64,000 bases of DNA from Thiorhodovibrio litoralis (GTDB taxonomy: Bacteria; Pseudomonadota; Gammaproteobacteria; Chromatiales; Chromatiaceae), in the NCBI RefSeq assembly GCF_033954455.1, contig NZ_CP121473.1, positions 2,838,501 through 2,902,500 of the forward strand, read 5' to 3'. The position numbers and the translations under genes are program-made. The notes under the pieces were generated by a model that did no database searches, was not told the DNA's origin, and was given only the letters and a program-made list of their open reading frames with translations. The number at the start of each line of letters is the position of its first letter. Within the stretch, counting starts at the first letter, position 1. This document shows positions 7,690 to 18,328 of the stretch, piece after piece.

Positions 7690-9576
7690 CTAGCGATAAT
7701 CGCGCGGCTCCTCGGGAGCGATCAGGCTGGTGTCGACGGGTTCGTAGCCGACGCGCGGACCATCCGGATGGTAATCCGCGATGGTGGTCTTGAGCCATTG
7801 GTCATTGTTTTCCTTCCAGCGCGCGCGAAACTCCTCAAACGCAGGGTCTCCCGGACTGCTGTGCGCTGGCGGTGGGTCCTCGAACGCCGGCTTGTGGTGC
7901 GCGCCGCGGCACTCATCGCGCGCATGAGCGCTGGCGGTGACCACCTGCGCGAGCTTGACCATGTCGAACACCTGGCGCGCATAGGCTAGGGTGTGATTGG
8001 CCCAGGGGTTGGCCTCGCCAAGCTTGAGCCGGGCGAAGGACTGCTCGAGCTCGACCAATTCGGCAAAGGCCTCGTTGAGCTGGGTGTTGTCGCGCACCAC
8101 GCCGACTGCATCCGTCATCAGGGCGCCGAGGCGCTGATGCAAGTCGTAAGGATTTTCCTCGCCATTGGCATGGATGAAGTGGTGATTGATCTGGTTTTGA
8201 TAGCGGATCTCGCTGTCGAAGGCGGCGTGCGAGTCATCTTCGACCGAGTGTTCCAGTCCCCCGAGATAGGCCACCACCGCCTCGCCCGCGACCCGCCCGG
8301 AGAAAGACGCCGAGAGCAGCGAATTGGCGCCCAGACGGTTGGCGCCGTGGTAGGCGTAGTCGCACTCGCCGCAGGCATAGAGACCGGGAATACTGGTTGC
8401 GTGGTTGCGCGGGCTACCGGCGAGCAATCCGCCGCTATGAGGGTCTTTCTCGAAATCGACCCACAGACCGCCCATGGAGTAATGCGCGGCAGGAAAAATC
8501 ATCATCGGGCTGCTGAGTGGATCGACCCCGGCGAACTTGCGGTAAATGGACAGAATGGCACCCAGGCGCGTTTCCACCTGCTGCGGGTCGAGGTGGGTCA
8601 GGTCGAGGTAGACCTGATCGTGCCCGCCGACACCCAGGCCAAGCTCGCGCGTCACCTTCCAGATGGCGCGCGAGGCGAGATCGCGCGGCACCGTGTTGCC
8701 GTAGGCCGGATACCATTCCTCGAGGAAGTAAAAACGCTCGGACTCGGGGATGGCCAGCGGCTCGCGCCTGTCTTGCGCCTGGCGTGGCACCCACACGCGC
8801 CCGCCCTCACCGCGCGCGGCCTCGCTCATCAGGCGGGTTTTGTCATCGCCGATCATGGCAGTGGGGTGGAACTGAAAGAACTCGGCATTGGCAAAGCGCG
8901 CGCCCTGCTGAAACACCCGGCTCGCCGCCGCGCCTGTGGAGTTGGTGGAGCAGGTGGTCTTGGGGCTGTAGATCTGCCCAAAGCCGCCGGTGGCGAGCAC
9001 CACGACATCGGCACGAAAAGCGCGCACCTCAAGACTGCGCAAATTCATCGCCACGATGCCGCGGCAATGGCCATTTGCATCCTTGACGATGGCGAGAAAT
9101 TCCCACCACTCGTGCTTCTCGACCTGCTTCTCGCTCTCCAGACGGCGCACTTGCTGATCGAGGCTGTAGAGCAGCTGCTGGCCGGTGCTGGCGCCGGCAA
9201 AGCAGGTGCGCCGATTGCGCACGCCGCCGAACAGGCGCTGATCGAGTGTGCCCTCGGGCGTGCGCGAGAAGGCCACACCCATGCGCTCGAAGGTGTGGAT
9301 CAGGCCTGGGGCCTCCTCGCACAGGGATTTGACCGGCGGCTGATTGGCGAGATAGCTGCCGCCCTTGATGGTGTCGCGAATGTGCTGCGCGACGCTGTCG
9401 CCCTCGCCCTTGGTATCAAGCACAGCATTGATGCCGCCCTGGGCGCAGACCGAATGCGAGCGCATGACCTCAAACAGCGAGAACAGCTGCACCTGATGAC
9501 CGGCGGAGGCGATGCGCAGGGTTGCCAGCAAACCGCCGAGCCCGCCACCCACGACAATGACATTGCGTCCGTTCAT
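7690..9576 (-). CDS. sdhA: succinate dehydrogenase / fumarate reductase flavoprotein subunit
   Basis: The 628-residue flavoprotein begins with a Rossmann FAD-binding motif (VVGGGLGGLLATLRIA). It has the region of the covalent-FAD histidine (RSHSVCAQGG) and the capping-domain and active-site segments RLMSEAARGEGG and HGANRLGANSLLSA. It oxidises succinate to fumarate on the cytoplasmic face. The frame remains open a further ~530 bases upstream, but that extension runs antisense-frame through sdhC and is not protein-like. The ATG at 9576 overlaps the sdhC stop in an ATGA, which fixes the start. Confidence 0.95.
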   Translation of the reverse strand: MNGRNVIVVGGGLGGLLATLRIASAGHQVQLFSLFEVMRSHSVCAQGGINAVLDTKGEGDSVAQHIRDTIKGGSYLANQPPVKSLCEEAPGLIHTFERMGVAFSRTPEGTLDQRLFGGVRNRRTCFAGASTGQQLLYSLDQQVRRLESEKQVEKHEWWEFLAIVKDANGHCRGIVAMNLRSLEVRAFRADVVVLATGGFGQIYSPKTTCSTNSTGAAASRVFQQGARFANAEFFQFHPTAMIGDDKTRLMSEAARGEGGRVWVPRQAQDRREPLAIPESERFYFLEEWYPAYGNTVPRDLASRAIWKVTRELGLGVGGHDQVYLDLTHLDPQQVETRLGAILSIYRKFAGVDPLSSPMMIFPAAHYSMGGLWVDFEKDPHSGGLLAGSPRNHATSIPGLYACGECDYAYHGANRLGANSLLSASFSGRVAGEAVVAYLGGLEHSVEDDSHAAFDSEIRYQNQINHHFIHANGEENPYDLHQRLGALMTDAVGVVRDNTQLNEAFAELVELEQSFARLKLGEANPWANHTLAYARQVFDMVKLAQVVTASAHARDECRGAHHKPAFEDPPPAHSSPGDPAFEEFRARWKENNDQWLKTTIADYHPDGPRVGYEPVDTSLIAPEEPRDYR

Positions 9577-10202
9577 TGCAAAAACCCGATCAGTCCATGG
9601 GTGCCGAGCGCGCCAAGCACCAAGCCGAAGAGGAGACAGAACCAGCCGAAGCGTCGTTGCGCGGCGGCGTCTGTGGTAAGCCCCCAGCTGATGGCGGAGG
9701 TGGCCAGCCCGTTGGCCAGGTGAAACACCGACAGCCAGAGCCCCAGCAGGTAGATCACCAGAGTGACCGGCTGCGACAGGGACTGCTGCATGTAGCGGAA
9801 CAGGTCGGCATCGATTTGGGGGTCGAGCATGCCGGCAAAGCGGGTTAGCCCCAGGTGCAGCGCCAGGAAGGCGATGATGGCGATACCGGACATGCGTTGC
9901 AGCCAGTAAAGCCAGTTGCGCGCATAGCGGTAGCGCAGTGGCTCGGCTCCACCGCTGCCGATGACCACCAGCCCATAGCCGGCGTGCAGCAGCAGCGGCA
10001 GGGCGATCACGACCACCTCGAAGATGACCAGGTAGTTGAGCTGCTGGATGCTGGCGACCTGTGCGTTGTAGTGCTCCGCTCCGAAGCGGGACTGGGAGTT
10101 CTCCCACAGATGGAACACCAGAAAGGCACCGAGCGGTATCAGCCCCAGGACCGAATGGAGCCGGCGCAGCAGAAAATGACTGTCGTGGATGGATGCGCGC
10201 AT
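9573..10202 (-). CDS. sdhC: succinate dehydrogenase cytochrome b558 subunit
   Basis: The 209-residue membrane protein has five hydrophobic segments (around residues 14-33, 56-78, 98-120, 145-165 and 183-205). Conserved histidines lie in LLRRLHSVLG, LVFHLWEN, LLHAGYG, FLALHLG and VFHLANG, the pattern of a di-haem b558 anchor as in Bacillus/epsilonproteobacterial succinate:quinone oxidoreductases. One polypeptide replaces the SdhC-SdhD pair. It anchors SdhAB and reduces the quinone pool. I chose the ATG at 10202 because the longer in-frame extension is antisense-like sequence of the metallo-hydrolase gene. It overlaps sdhA by four bases. Confidence 0.92.
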   Translation of the reverse strand: MRASIHDSHFLLRRLHSVLGLIPLGAFLVFHLWENSQSRFGAEHYNAQVASIQQLNYLVIFEVVVIALPLLLHAGYGLVVIGSGGAEPLRYRYARNWLYWLQRMSGIAIIAFLALHLGLTRFAGMLDPQIDADLFRYMQQSLSQPVTLVIYLLGLWLSVFHLANGLATSAISWGLTTDAAAQRRFGWFCLLFGLVLGALGTHGLIGFLQ

Positions 10203-10269
10203 AATGTCTCTGACGCGGAAACTGACTTGAAAGGATAAGCCTTTGGCGGCTGGATGCAAATGCGCCGGC

Positions 10270-10908
10270 TCAGTGCGCCTGCGCCAGAAAGGGATTGTCG
10301 CGCCGCTCGGTACCGAAGCTCGACATGGGGCCATGTCCGGGAATGAAGCGCACATGATCGCCCAACGGCAGCAGCTCGTGCTGGATGGACTGCAACAGCC
10401 GCGCGTGATTGCCGCGGGGTAGGTCGGTGCGCCCAATGGCGCCGCGAAAGAGCACGTCGCCCACCTGCGCCAAGGCATCGGAGCGGTCAAAATACACCAG
10501 ATGCCCAGGCGAGTGGCCGGGGCAATGCAAAACCTCCAGACACTGCTCGCCGAAGCGAACGGTCTCGCCCGCGTCGAGCCAGACATCCGGCGTGAACGCC
10601 CGCTGGGGCGGAAAGCCGAACATCCGCGCCTGTTCCGGCAAGGCGCCGAGCAGGAAGGCATCGTCGCGATGCGGCCCCATAATAGACAGCTGCAGCCGCG
10701 CGGCCAGCGCGGGCGCGGCGCCGACATGATCGAGATGCCCGTGGGTGAGCAGCAAGTGCCGTGGCTTGGCGCCGAGCTTCTCGATAGCGGCAAGGATGCG
10801 CTCAGGCTCGCCGCCCGGATCGATAATCACCGCCTCGCGCGTTTGTTCGCACATCAGCAGGGTGCAGTTCTGCTGAAAATCCGTCACGGGGATGAGCTCA
10901 AATTGCAT
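10270..10908 (-). CDS. MBL-fold metallo-hydrolase, glyoxalase II-like (YcbL/GloC type)
   Basis: The 212-residue protein has the metallo-beta-lactamase fold signature THGHLDHVG (residues ~55-63) with later metal ligands in CPGHSPGHLVYF and FIPGHGPMSSFG. The length and the short C-terminus match the type II glyoxalase branch (YcbL/GloC), which lacks the long substrate-binding domain of GloB. It probably hydrolyses S-lactoylglutathione or a related thioester in the cytoplasm. It sits between the RDD protein gene (19 bp upstream) and sdhC (67 bp downstream) on the same strand. Confidence 0.88.
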   Translation of the reverse strand: MQFELIPVTDFQQNCTLLMCEQTREAVIIDPGGEPERILAAIEKLGAKPRHLLLTHGHLDHVGAAPALAARLQLSIMGPHRDDAFLLGALPEQARMFGFPPQRAFTPDVWLDAGETVRFGEQCLEVLHCPGHSPGHLVYFDRSDALAQVGDVLFRGAIGRTDLPRGNHARLLQSIQHELLPLGDHVRFIPGHGPMSSFGTERRDNPFLAQAH

Positions 10909-10927
10909 AGGATAACCAGGACTCTTC

Positions 10928-11506
10928 TCAGCGACGGCGTTTCTTGGGTTTGGCCAGCATTACCAGGCGAGTGCGGGATAGACGGTCGTGCCAGCCCAGA
11001 CGCTCAGGATTCAGCCATGCCGCCCAGAGCCCGAGACCGGCCGGTGCCATGCACACCAGGACAAGCCCTAAGCGACGCAGGGAATCGCCCCAGCCGAGCG
11101 GCTGGCCATCCTCACGCACCAGCTGCAGGCGCCACGCGCGCATGCCGAGGCTTTGGCGTCCCGCCGACCAGAAAAAGACATAGTAGAGCGCGCCAACGCC
11201 CAGCAGATAGGCCTGAAACAGCACCCGCGGCAGCCCCTGGGTCAGATCACCGCCGAGCAGGCCCTGATACGCGATGGTGACCAGCGCCGTTGCCATGACT
11301 AGAACCCCAGCGACCAGCATCAGGTCATAGATGGCGCTGATGATGCGGCGCGCGACGCCAGGCGCGCGCGCCTGCTCGAGCTCGGCGGCATCCAACAACG
11401 GCGACCGGGTCGGGGCCTGAGCCTTGGCCCGAGCTGGATCTGGAGCCGAAACCGAATCTGGAAGTTGGGTTGGCGTCGGGGCAGACGATTGTTCTGAAAG
11501 CAGCAT
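10928..11506 (-). CDS. RDD-domain membrane protein
   Basis: The 192-residue protein has a Pro/Ala-rich N-terminus (~1-40) and an RDD domain with the typical Arg...Asp...Asp pattern: ARRIISAIYD at ~50-59 and WHDRLSRTRLV near the C-terminus. Hydrophobic segments lie at ~62-80, ~97-115 and ~148-165. The C-terminal tail is basic (KPKKRRR). RDD proteins are small membrane proteins, some of which behave as ion transporters; the role here is unknown. The ATG at 11506 is chosen over an upstream frame start at 11680 because the longer form would overlap the divergent sensor kinase gene. Confidence 0.8.
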   Translation of the reverse strand: MLLSEQSSAPTPTQLPDSVSAPDPARAKAQAPTRSPLLDAAELEQARAPGVARRIISAIYDLMLVAGVLVMATALVTIAYQGLLGGDLTQGLPRVLFQAYLLGVGALYYVFFWSAGRQSLGMRAWRLQLVREDGQPLGWGDSLRRLGLVLVCMAPAGLGLWAAWLNPERLGWHDRLSRTRLVMLAKPKKRRR

Positions 11507-11650
11507 GCGCGCTATTGTCCGGAAATTCGCCCCCGGCGTCACCCAAAAGAGTCCAATTCGGTTCACAATTTCGAGCCATGCGCGCCGCACGGGCCGCGCA
11601 GATGACGGATTGCAGCGGCTGCCACCACCATTGCCAAGGGCCACGAGCCA

Positions 11651-14266
11651 GTGAACATTCGGCTGACCAAATTCAAACACCTGATTTTCAGCCTGCTACG
11701 GCGCATGCCCATGCCGGTAATTGCCATCGTGATTGGCCTGGCGGCGGGCTTCGCCGTCTGGGGCGTGCTTGATCAAATCCAGAGCCGTGCGATCAAGAAA
11801 ATCTTCGGCGACGAGCTCCAGCAACGGCTTGATCTGGGCTCGCGCGAGAGCCTGCTGCGCTTCAATCAGTACCTCACCAATTACGCCGCCACCACGCGCC
11901 TGCTGGCCAATCACCGGCGCTTGTCGCAGTACCTGGAACCCCTGTTCTGGTTCCCGGAGGAAGAGGTCGACCCGGTCATCTACGAGGGATTTCGCCCCCT
12001 GTGGCTGCCGGATTTCTTCGAGCGCAATGCACTCTTGGCACCAAGCCATGTCGCCCTGGTCGATACCCGCGGGCGGATTCGGGAAATCTATCAGGCCGGG
12101 CCAGAGCCATTGCCCGCCGAGCTGCTGGAGGACACGCGCCAGTGGCTGAGCGATGACGAGGAAGTGCGCCCTGTGCTGATCCGGCTCGCCGATCGCCCCT
12201 ATCTGCTGGTCAGTGACCGGGTCGCGGACACTGGCGGCTACAACATGGGACGACTCATGGTGCTGGTGCCCATCGATGCGGCTTTTTTGGCCGCGTCCAA
12301 TGGCTCCGTGGCATCGGATCGGTCCTTGGTGGCGCTGATCGATCCGGACGAGCAGCGCATCCTGGCCACCGACGAGCCTGGCCGACTGGCGCTGGGCAGC
12401 ATGGTGGACGACTGGACCGACAGCTATCTGATCACCCGGCAGTCACTGCCCGCTTACGAGGGTTCCAACTGGAACATGCTGTTCGCGACCTTCGTCCCGC
12501 GTCACAGCATCAAACGCATGTCCCGTCATACGGTGCATTTCGAGCGGCGCCAGCGGGTGGTGGCGGCGTTGGTTTTCATCGGTGTCTTCACGCTGGTGAT
12601 TTATCTGGTCTCGGCACGGCTGAACAAGGTGCTGGTGCGCATGTCGTCGTTTTCCCAGCGGGCGCTCGGCATCGAGCATCCGTCCTTCAGTCGCGGCGGC
12701 AACCAGCTGCTGTTGCTGGAAGAGTGGATTCAGCAGTTCACCCAGCTGGTGCTGCACGCGCGCGAGGAAATGCGCCGCAAGCACGAAAGCGAAATGCGCC
12801 AGACCGAGGCGCTGAAGGCCGCCATTATGGAGGCCTCGCTCGATGCCATCATCACTCTGAACCGCGATGGGCGGATGATCGACTGCAACCCCACCGCGGA
12901 GCAGATGTTTGGTTTCGACGCCCAGCAGGCGCTGAACGAAGCTTTCGCGCAGGGTTTCGTCGCCGCGAGCGATGCAAGCGCCTTCGAGGCCATGCTGGGC
13001 GAGTCGGCCGGACATCGCATTGGAGAGCATCAGACCCATGTGCGCGGTGAGCTAAACGCCTGCCGCGCTGATGGCATGGTGTTCCCAATCGAGCTGTCCA
13101 TCGTGCCCATTGACCTGGAAGAGGAGCGCTTCTATACGCTCTACATTCATGACATCACCAAGCGCAAGCAGGCGGAGCGGGAAATCCGCAGTCTGGCGCG
13201 CTTCGCCAGCGAGAGCCCTAACCCCATCCTGCGCGCCAGCGAAAAGGGCGAGATCGTCTATGCCAATGTCGCGAGCAAGCCGCTGATGGACTTTTGGAAC
13301 ACACAGCCCAACGGACTGCTGCCCGAGCCCTGGTGCGAGACCCTGCAAGAGGCGCTGGGGGATGGCAACCCGCGCGAGCGCGAAGCCGACTTCGCCAGCC
13401 ATATCTTTTCGCTGCTGTTCGTGCCGATTCAGGATCTCGGCTATGTGAATGTCTACGCCCGCGACATCACCGCCGTGCGCCGCGCGGAGCAGGAGTCGCG
13501 CCAGCATCAGGCCGAGCTGGTGCATGTCTGCCGCCTCAGCACCATGGGCGAGGTGGCCACCGGCATGGCGCACGAGCTCAATCAGCCCTTATCGGCCATC
13601 GTCAACTATGCCAAGGGCGCCAGCCGGCGTCTGCAGGGCGGCATGTGCGAGACCGAGCCGCTGGTCGCAGCCATGAGCCAGATTTCCAGCCAGGCCGAAC
13701 GGGCCGGGGAGATCATCCGCCGGCTGCGCGCGCTGGTGGGCAAACAGCCGCCGATCCGCTCGCGGGTGGACCTCAATTATCTGGTGCGCGAGGTCTGCGG
13801 TTTCGTCGAGTTCGACACTGAACGCCTGGGGGTGGCCCTGGAACTCGACCTGGCCGCCGGCGAGATTCCCGTCGATGTCGACCTGGTGCAGATCGAGCAG
13901 GTCCTGCTGAATTTGATCCGCAACGCGCTCGACGCCCTGGCCGAGCAGCCGGCAGACGATCGCCTATTGCGCATCGCCACGCGCACCACCGAGGCCACCG
14001 CCATCGTCAGCCTGACCGATAGCGGGCCTGGCATTCCAACCGCACGCATGCAACGGTTGTTCGATCCCTTCTTCACCACCAAGGATACCGGTATGGGCAT
14101 GGGACTGCCGATCAGCCAGACCATCCTTGACAACCACGACGGGCGCATCTGGGCCGAATCCAATCCGGGGCAGGGGGCCTGCTTTTCCATCCAGCTGCCG
14201 GTCGCCCCGCCGGACGAGTCTGAGGCAGGCGAAGACGTGACAGCTCCGGATAACCAGACGGATTGA
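11651..14266 (+). CDS. membrane PAS-domain sensor histidine kinase
   Basis: The 871-residue kinase has an N-terminal membrane helix (~20-42), a large periplasmic sensor region (~45-305), a second helix (~307-330) and a HAMP-like or linker helix. A PAS domain follows (~395-515, ending [12 protein letters not shown]), then a second degenerate PAS (~525-620) and a HisKA dimerisation domain whose phospho-acceptor His lies in [19 protein letters not shown]. The ATPase domain has [10 protein letters not shown] (N-box), DSGPGIP (G1), [13 protein letters not shown] (F/G2). The HisKA context is FixL/DctB-like. No response regulator is adjacent, so the partner is elsewhere. Transcribed divergently from the RDD gene. 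Confidence 0.93.
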   Translation: MNIRLTKFKHLIFSLLRRMPMPVIAIVIGLAAGFAVWGVLDQIQSRAIKKIFGDELQQRLDLGSRESLLRFNQYLTNYAATTRLLANHRRLSQYLEPLFWFPEEEVDPVIYEGFRPLWLPDFFERNALLAPSHVALVDTRGRIREIYQAGPEPLPAELLEDTRQWLSDDEEVRPVLIRLADRPYLLVSDRVADTGGYNMGRLMVLVPIDAAFLAASNGSVASDRSLVALIDPDEQRILATDEPGRLALGSMVDDWTDSYLITRQSLPAYEGSNWNMLFATFVPRHSIKRMSRHTVHFERRQRVVAALVFIGVFTLVIYLVSARLNKVLVRMSSFSQRALGIEHPSFSRGGNQLLLLEEWIQQFTQLVLHAREEMRRKHESEMRQTEALKAAIMEASLDAIITLNRDGRMIDCNPTAEQMFGFDAQQALNEAFAQGFVAASDASAFEAMLGESAGHRIGEHQTHVRGELNACRADGMVFPIELSIVPIDLEEERFYTLYIHDITKRKQAEREIRSLARFASESPNPILRASEKGEIVYANVASKPLMDFWNTQPNGLLPEPWCETLQEALGDGNPREREADFASHIFSLLFVPIQDLGYVNVYARDITAVRRAEQESRQHQAELVHVCRLSTMGEVATGMAHELNQPLSAIVNYAKGASRRLQGGMCETEPLVAAMSQISSQAERAGEIIRRLRALVGKQPPIRSRVDLNYLVREVCGFVEFDTERLGVALELDLAAGEIPVDVDLVQIEQVLLNLIRNALDALAEQPADDRLLRIATRTTEATAIVSLTDSGPGIPTARMQRLFDPFFTTKDTGMGMGLPISQTILDNHDGRIWAESNPGQGACFSIQLPVAPPDESEAGEDVTAPDNQTD

Positions 14267-14418
14267 GCACCCGAGTCCGGTGCAGGCCCAATGCAGGTCG
14301 CGGCCGAAATCGCTACACTGCGGGATTATGGCGCAAGAATCCGGGGTTCCGGCCCAAAACCGGACATTCCCCTGCGATCACCATCTATCAATCACATTCC
14401 GCTTTGTCAGGAGAACGC

Positions 14419-15675
14419 ATGTTCGACACCACGATGCAGATTCAAGGCTACGACGATGAACTCTTCCAGGCGCTGTGCGACGAGGAGCGCCGCCAGGAGG
14501 AGCATGTCGAGCTGATCGCGTCCGAGAATTACGCCAGCCCCCGAGTGCTCGAGGCCCAGGGCTCGGTGCTGACCAACAAATACGCCGAGGGCTATCCGGC
14601 CAAACGCTACTACGGCGGCTGTGAGTATGTCGATGTCGCCGAGCGCCTCGCCATCGAGCGCGCCAAGGCCTTGTTTGGCGCCGACTATGCCAATGTGCAG
14701 CCGCATTCTGGCTCCCAGGCCAATGCTGCTGTCTACATGGCCCTGTGCCAGCCGGGCGATCATGTCCTCGGCATGAGCCTGGCCCACGGCGGCCATCTGA
14801 CCCATGGCGCCAAGCCGAACTTCTCCGGCAAGCTCTACAACGCCGTGCAATATGGGCTGAACCCCGACACCGGCGAGATCGACTACGACCAGGTCGCGGC
14901 GCTTGCGCGAGACCATCGCCCGAAGATGATCGTCGCCGGTTTCTCGGCCTACTCGCGGGTGGTGGATTGGCAGCGCTTCCGCGACATCGCCGATGAGGTG
15001 GGCGCCTATCTGCTGGTCGACATGGCCCATGTCGCCGGTCTGGTCGCCGCTGGTGTCTATCCGAGCCCCGTTGGCATCGCCGATGTCACCACTACCACCA
15101 CCCACAAGACCCTGCGCGGCCCGCGCGGTGGCCTGATTCTGGCCAAGTCCAACCCTGAGATCGAGAAAAAGCTCAACTCCCTGGTCTTCCCCGGCATCCA
15201 GGGTGGCCCGCTGATGCATGTCATCGCCGCCAAGGCCGTCGCCTTCAAAGAGGCTATGGAACCTGCGTTCAAGACCTACCAGCAGCAGGTTGTGACCAAT
15301 GCGCGCGCCATGGCGGAAGTCTTCATCCAGCGCGGCTTTGATGTCGTCTCCGGCGGCACCGACGATCACCTGTTCCTGGTCAGCTTCATCACCCAGGGCC
15401 TGACGGGCAAGGATGTCGACGCCTGGCTGGGCGCGGCCAATATCACCGTCAACAAAAATGCCGTGCCCAATGACCCGCAGTCGCCTTTCGTGACCAGCGG
15501 CATTCGCGTCGGCACCCCGGCCATCACCACCCGCGGCTTCAGCGAGGCAGACGCGCGCGGCCTGGCCGGCTGGATGTGCGATGTGATCGACAGCCGCGGG
15601 GACGCGGGCGCCATCGACAAGGTCAAGGCGCTGGTGCTTGAGCTGTGCCGTCGCCACCCGGTCTATGCGCGTTGA
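14419..15675 (+). CDS. glyA: serine hydroxymethyltransferase
   Basis: The 418-residue PLP enzyme interconverts serine and glycine while charging tetrahydrofolate with a one-carbon unit. The PLP lysine is in [14 protein letters not shown] (about residue 230), and the N-terminal [12 protein letters not shown] motif is typical. The ATG at 14419 is preceded by a clear AGGAGA site; an earlier in-frame ATG at 14263 overlaps the kinase gene and is not supported. It opens a glyA-nrdR-ribD run, with nrdR 17 bp downstream. The 152-base leader has no riboswitch I can recognise. Confidence 0.97.
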   Translation: MFDTTMQIQGYDDELFQALCDEERRQEEHVELIASENYASPRVLEAQGSVLTNKYAEGYPAKRYYGGCEYVDVAERLAIERAKALFGADYANVQPHSGSQANAAVYMALCQPGDHVLGMSLAHGGHLTHGAKPNFSGKLYNAVQYGLNPDTGEIDYDQVAALARDHRPKMIVAGFSAYSRVVDWQRFRDIADEVGAYLLVDMAHVAGLVAAGVYPSPVGIADVTTTTTHKTLRGPRGGLILAKSNPEIEKKLNSLVFPGIQGGPLMHVIAAKAVAFKEAMEPAFKTYQQQVVTNARAMAEVFIQRGFDVVSGGTDDHLFLVSFITQGLTGKDVDAWLGAANITVNKNAVPNDPQSPFVTSGIRVGTPAITTRGFSEADARGLAGWMCDVIDSRGDAGAIDKVKALVLELCRRHPVYAR

Positions 15676-15692
15676 GCGCCTAAGGTCGCTCC

Positions 15693-16268
15693 ATGCGCTG
15701 CCCCTTCTGCGGTGCCCAGGAGACCAAGGTCGTCGACTCGCGCCTCTACGGCGACGGCGACCAGGTGCGCCGCCGCCGCCGCTGCATTGTCTGCGGCGAG
15801 CGCTTCACCACCTACGAGGTCGCCGAACTGGAACTGCCGCGGGTGATCAAGCGCGACGGCTCGCGGGTTCCCTTCGACGGGCGCAAGCTGCGCGCAGGGC
15901 TGCTGCGAGCCGTCGAGAAGCGCCCGGTCAGCGCCGATGATATCGAAACCGTCATCGCGCGCATCAGTCGCCGCCTGCTGGCGACCGGCGCGAGCGAAGT
16001 CCAGTCGCGCGAGATCGGCGAGTTCCTGATGGACGAGCTGCGCGGGCTCGATCAAGTCGCCTATGTGCGCTTTGCCTCGGTCTACCGGGAGTTCGAGGAT
16101 GTCGATGCCTTCCGCGAGGAGATCGAACGGCTTGAGCGCCAGCCCTCACCTGAGGTGAAACGCGCCCAGCTCGATCTGCTGAGCGTGCTCGATGCCAAGC
16201 AGGAGTCCCGGCACGAATCCCGCAAGGAACCCAAATCCGGCAAGCAACCCGGCAAGCCATCCCGATGA
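15693..16268 (+). CDS. nrdR: transcriptional repressor NrdR
   Basis: The 191-residue protein has an N-terminal zinc ribbon ([15 protein letters not shown] and [16 protein letters not shown] supply the four cysteines) and an ATP-cone domain (~49-139, from [12 protein letters not shown]). NrdR represses ribonucleotide reductase genes according to ATP/dATP level. Most family members are about 150-165 residues; this one carries an extra ~40-residue Lys/Glu/Ser-rich tail after ~150. glyA-nrdR-ribD is a common proteobacterial order. The stop overlaps the ribD start (ATGA). Confidence 0.96.
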   Translation: MRCPFCGAQETKVVDSRLYGDGDQVRRRRRCIVCGERFTTYEVAELELPRVIKRDGSRVPFDGRKLRAGLLRAVEKRPVSADDIETVIARISRRLLATGASEVQSREIGEFLMDELRGLDQVAYVRFASVYREFEDVDAFREEIERLERQPSPEVKRAQLDLLSVLDAKQESRHESRKEPKSGKQPGKPSR

Positions 16269-17434
16269 CCGCCGCCGCTGATGCACACTGCATGGCCCGC
16301 GCGCTGCGCCTCGCCGAGCGCGGACTCTGCAGTACCGACCCCAATCCGCGCGTCGGCTGCGTGCTGGCGCGCGATGGCGAGATCATTGCCGAGGCCTGGC
16401 ATGAACGCGCCGGCGAGCCCCATGCCGAACCGCTCGCCCTGCGCCAGGCCGGTGAGCGCGCACGCGGTGCCACCGCCTATGTCACCCTCGAGCCCTGCTG
16501 CCATCGCGGGCGCACACCACCTTGCACCGACGCGCTGATCGAGGCCGGAGTCACGCGCGTGGTCTCAGCCATGCCGGACCCAAATCCGCAGGTGGCCGGG
16601 CAGGGGCACGAACAGCTGCGCGCGGCCGGAATCGCGGTCGAGGTCGGTTTGATGCAATCGCAAGCGCAGGCGCTGAACCCAGGCTTCATTCGCCGCATGC
16701 ACACCGGCCGGCCCTGGGTGCGCTGCAAGCTGGCGATGAGCCTGGACGGGCGCACCGCCATGGCCAGTGGCGAAAGCCGCTGGATCACCGGCGAGGCGGC
16801 AAGGGCCGACGTGCAGCGCCTGCGTGCGCGCTCCTCGGCCATTGTCACAGGCATCGGCACCGTGCTGGCCGATGATCCCTCGCTCAATGTGCGCATCGAC
16901 CCGCTCAGCGGCCAAGCATCGACCGGCGTGCCGGCAGTTGGCAAAGTCGCGCGTCAGCCGCTGCGCGTGGTACTCGACAGCCAGCTGCAATTGCCGACCT
17001 CCGCGCGCCTGCTCGACATCCCCGGGCGCACGCTGGTGATGACCACCGTTGGCCAGGAGCATGCAAACTGGAACTCGCTTGAAGTCGCCGGCGCCGAGAT
17101 TCTGAGCATGGTGCCGTCGGCGACGGGCCAGATCGACCTGGGCAGGGCGCTGCAAGAGCTCGCGCGGCGGGAGTGTAACGAGGTCCTGATCGAAGCCGGC
17201 CCGCGCCTGGCCGGAGCCGCCCTGCGCGGTGGCTGTATTGACGAGCTCTGGGTTTATCTGGCACCGCATCTGATGGGCGATGCCGCGCGCGGACTCTTTC
17301 AGCTGCCGGGCCTCACACACATGGACGAGCGCATTGAGCTCGAATGGCTCGAGCTGCGCCAGATTGGCGATGATCTGCGCCTGCGCCTACGCCGGCGCGA
17401 CGTCACGACCGCCAGCGCAGCGCTGGCTACCTGA
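16265..17434 (+). CDS. ribD: bifunctional riboflavin-specific deaminase / reductase
   Basis: The 389-residue enzyme has an N-terminal cytidine-deaminase-like domain with zinc ligands in [10 protein letters not shown] and [15 protein letters not shown]-terminal NADPH-dependent reductase domain follows (from about residue 153, [15 protein letters not shown]). It performs the second and third steps of riboflavin synthesis from GTP. It is translationally coupled to nrdR by a four-base overlap. Both domains are complete. Other rib genes that often follow (ribC/E, ribBA, ribH) are absent here; the next gene is an amidotransferase. Confidence 0.95.
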   Translation: MTAAADAHCMARALRLAERGLCSTDPNPRVGCVLARDGEIIAEAWHERAGEPHAEPLALRQAGERARGATAYVTLEPCCHRGRTPPCTDALIEAGVTRVVSAMPDPNPQVAGQGHEQLRAAGIAVEVGLMQSQAQALNPGFIRRMHTGRPWVRCKLAMSLDGRTAMASGESRWITGEAARADVQRLRARSSAIVTGIGTVLADDPSLNVRIDPLSGQASTGVPAVGKVARQPLRVVLDSQLQLPTSARLLDIPGRTLVMTTVGQEHANWNSLEVAGAEILSMVPSATGQIDLGRALQELARRECNEVLIEAGPRLAGAALRGGCIDELWVYLAPHLMGDAARGLFQLPGLTHMDERIELEWLELRQIGDDLRLRLRRRDVTTASAALAT

Positions 17435-17451
17435 GGCGGGGCAGGGCGCTC

Positions 17452-18324
17452 ATGTGCGAGTTGTTCGCCATGTCCAGCCGAGTGCCCGCCACCCTCGGCC
17501 TGTCGCTCGGGCGCCTGGCGCGCCATAGCAGCGGTAGCGAGGCAACGCACCGGGACGGCTGGGGGTTGGCCTGCTACGAAGAACGCGACTGCCTGCTGCT
17601 GCGCGAGCCGCGGCCGGCGTGCGAGAGCCTGCTGTTGCGCTTTGTCGATGTCCAGGGCGTGCGCACCTGCATGGCCGTCTCACACCTGCGTCAGGCCACC
17701 TTCGGCGCCCGCTCATTGCAAAACACCCAGCCATTCGTGCGCGAACTGGGAGGCCGCAGTCATGTGTTTGCGCACAATGGCGATTTTCCGCAACTGCTGG
17801 AGCAGCCCGCGCCGAGCAACACACGCTTCCGCCCCATCGGCGATTCAGACTCCGAGCGCGCCTTCTGTATGCTGATGGAACGCCTGGCCCCGCTGTGGGA
17901 AGGCCGCGACGAGCCACCACCGCTTGAGCAGAGGCTGGCCGTGATTGCCGACTTTTGCCGCGAAATGCGCAAGCTAGGCCCCGCCAACTTCATCTACGCA
18001 GATGCCGACGCGCTCTTCATCCACGCCCACCGCCGCACTCAGCCTGACGGCGCCATACGCCCGCCGGGGCTCTACCTGCTGCAACGCTCCTGCTGGGAAT
18101 CGGCGCCCGAGCTCAAGGATGCCGGCGTACGCCTGCAAACCGTGCGCCAGGACGTGGCACTGATCGCCAGCGTACCCCTGACCGATGAGCTATGGGAACC
18201 GCTCGGCGAGGGCGACCTGATCGCCCTGCGCGCTGGCCGCTGCTACGACATCGAAGGCCGCTGGAGCACACCCGAGGACGTCAGTAGCCGGGCGCCCTCG
18301 CAGCCGCGGCCGGCGCTTGGGTAG
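17452..18324 (+). CDS. class II glutamine amidotransferase (YafJ-like)
   Basis: The 290-residue protein has the N-terminal nucleophile Cys2 (MCELFAMSS) of class II (Ntn) glutamine amidotransferases, plus HRDGWGLACYE and FAHNGDF, the glutamine-site motifs. Only the glutaminase domain is present, as in YafJ/EgtC-type stand-alone proteins, so the ammonia acceptor is unknown. It lies 17 bp after ribD and may be co-transcribed. It ends four bases from the convergent DsrC-like gene. Confidence 0.88.
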   Translation: MCELFAMSSRVPATLGLSLGRLARHSSGSEATHRDGWGLACYEERDCLLLREPRPACESLLLRFVDVQGVRTCMAVSHLRQATFGARSLQNTQPFVRELGGRSHVFAHNGDFPQLLEQPAPSNTRFRPIGDSDSERAFCMLMERLAPLWEGRDEPPPLEQRLAVIADFCREMRKLGPANFIYADADALFIHAHRRTQPDGAIRPPGLYLLQRSCWESAPELKDAGVRLQTVRQDVALIASVPLTDELWEPLGEGDLIALRAGRCYDIEGRWSTPEDVSSRAPSQPRPALG

Positions 18325-18328
18325 GGCA

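Noticed and set aside
7993-9723. Long plus-strand open frame of 576 codons
   Set aside because: It runs antisense to sdhA, has no family resemblance and reflects the GC-rich third codon positions of the real gene.
9577-10107. N-terminal extension of the sdhA frame
   Set aside because: The extension overlaps sdhC out of frame and is not flavoprotein-like; the ATGA overlap at 9576 fixes the real start.
14267-14418. Riboswitch in the glyA leader
   Set aside because: Only a short CCGG-type inverted repeat is visible; no glycine, THF or SAM-related aptamer core can be traced.
14407-15657. Minus-strand open frame of 416 codons
   Set aside because: It is antisense to glyA, whose active-site motifs are complete on the plus strand.
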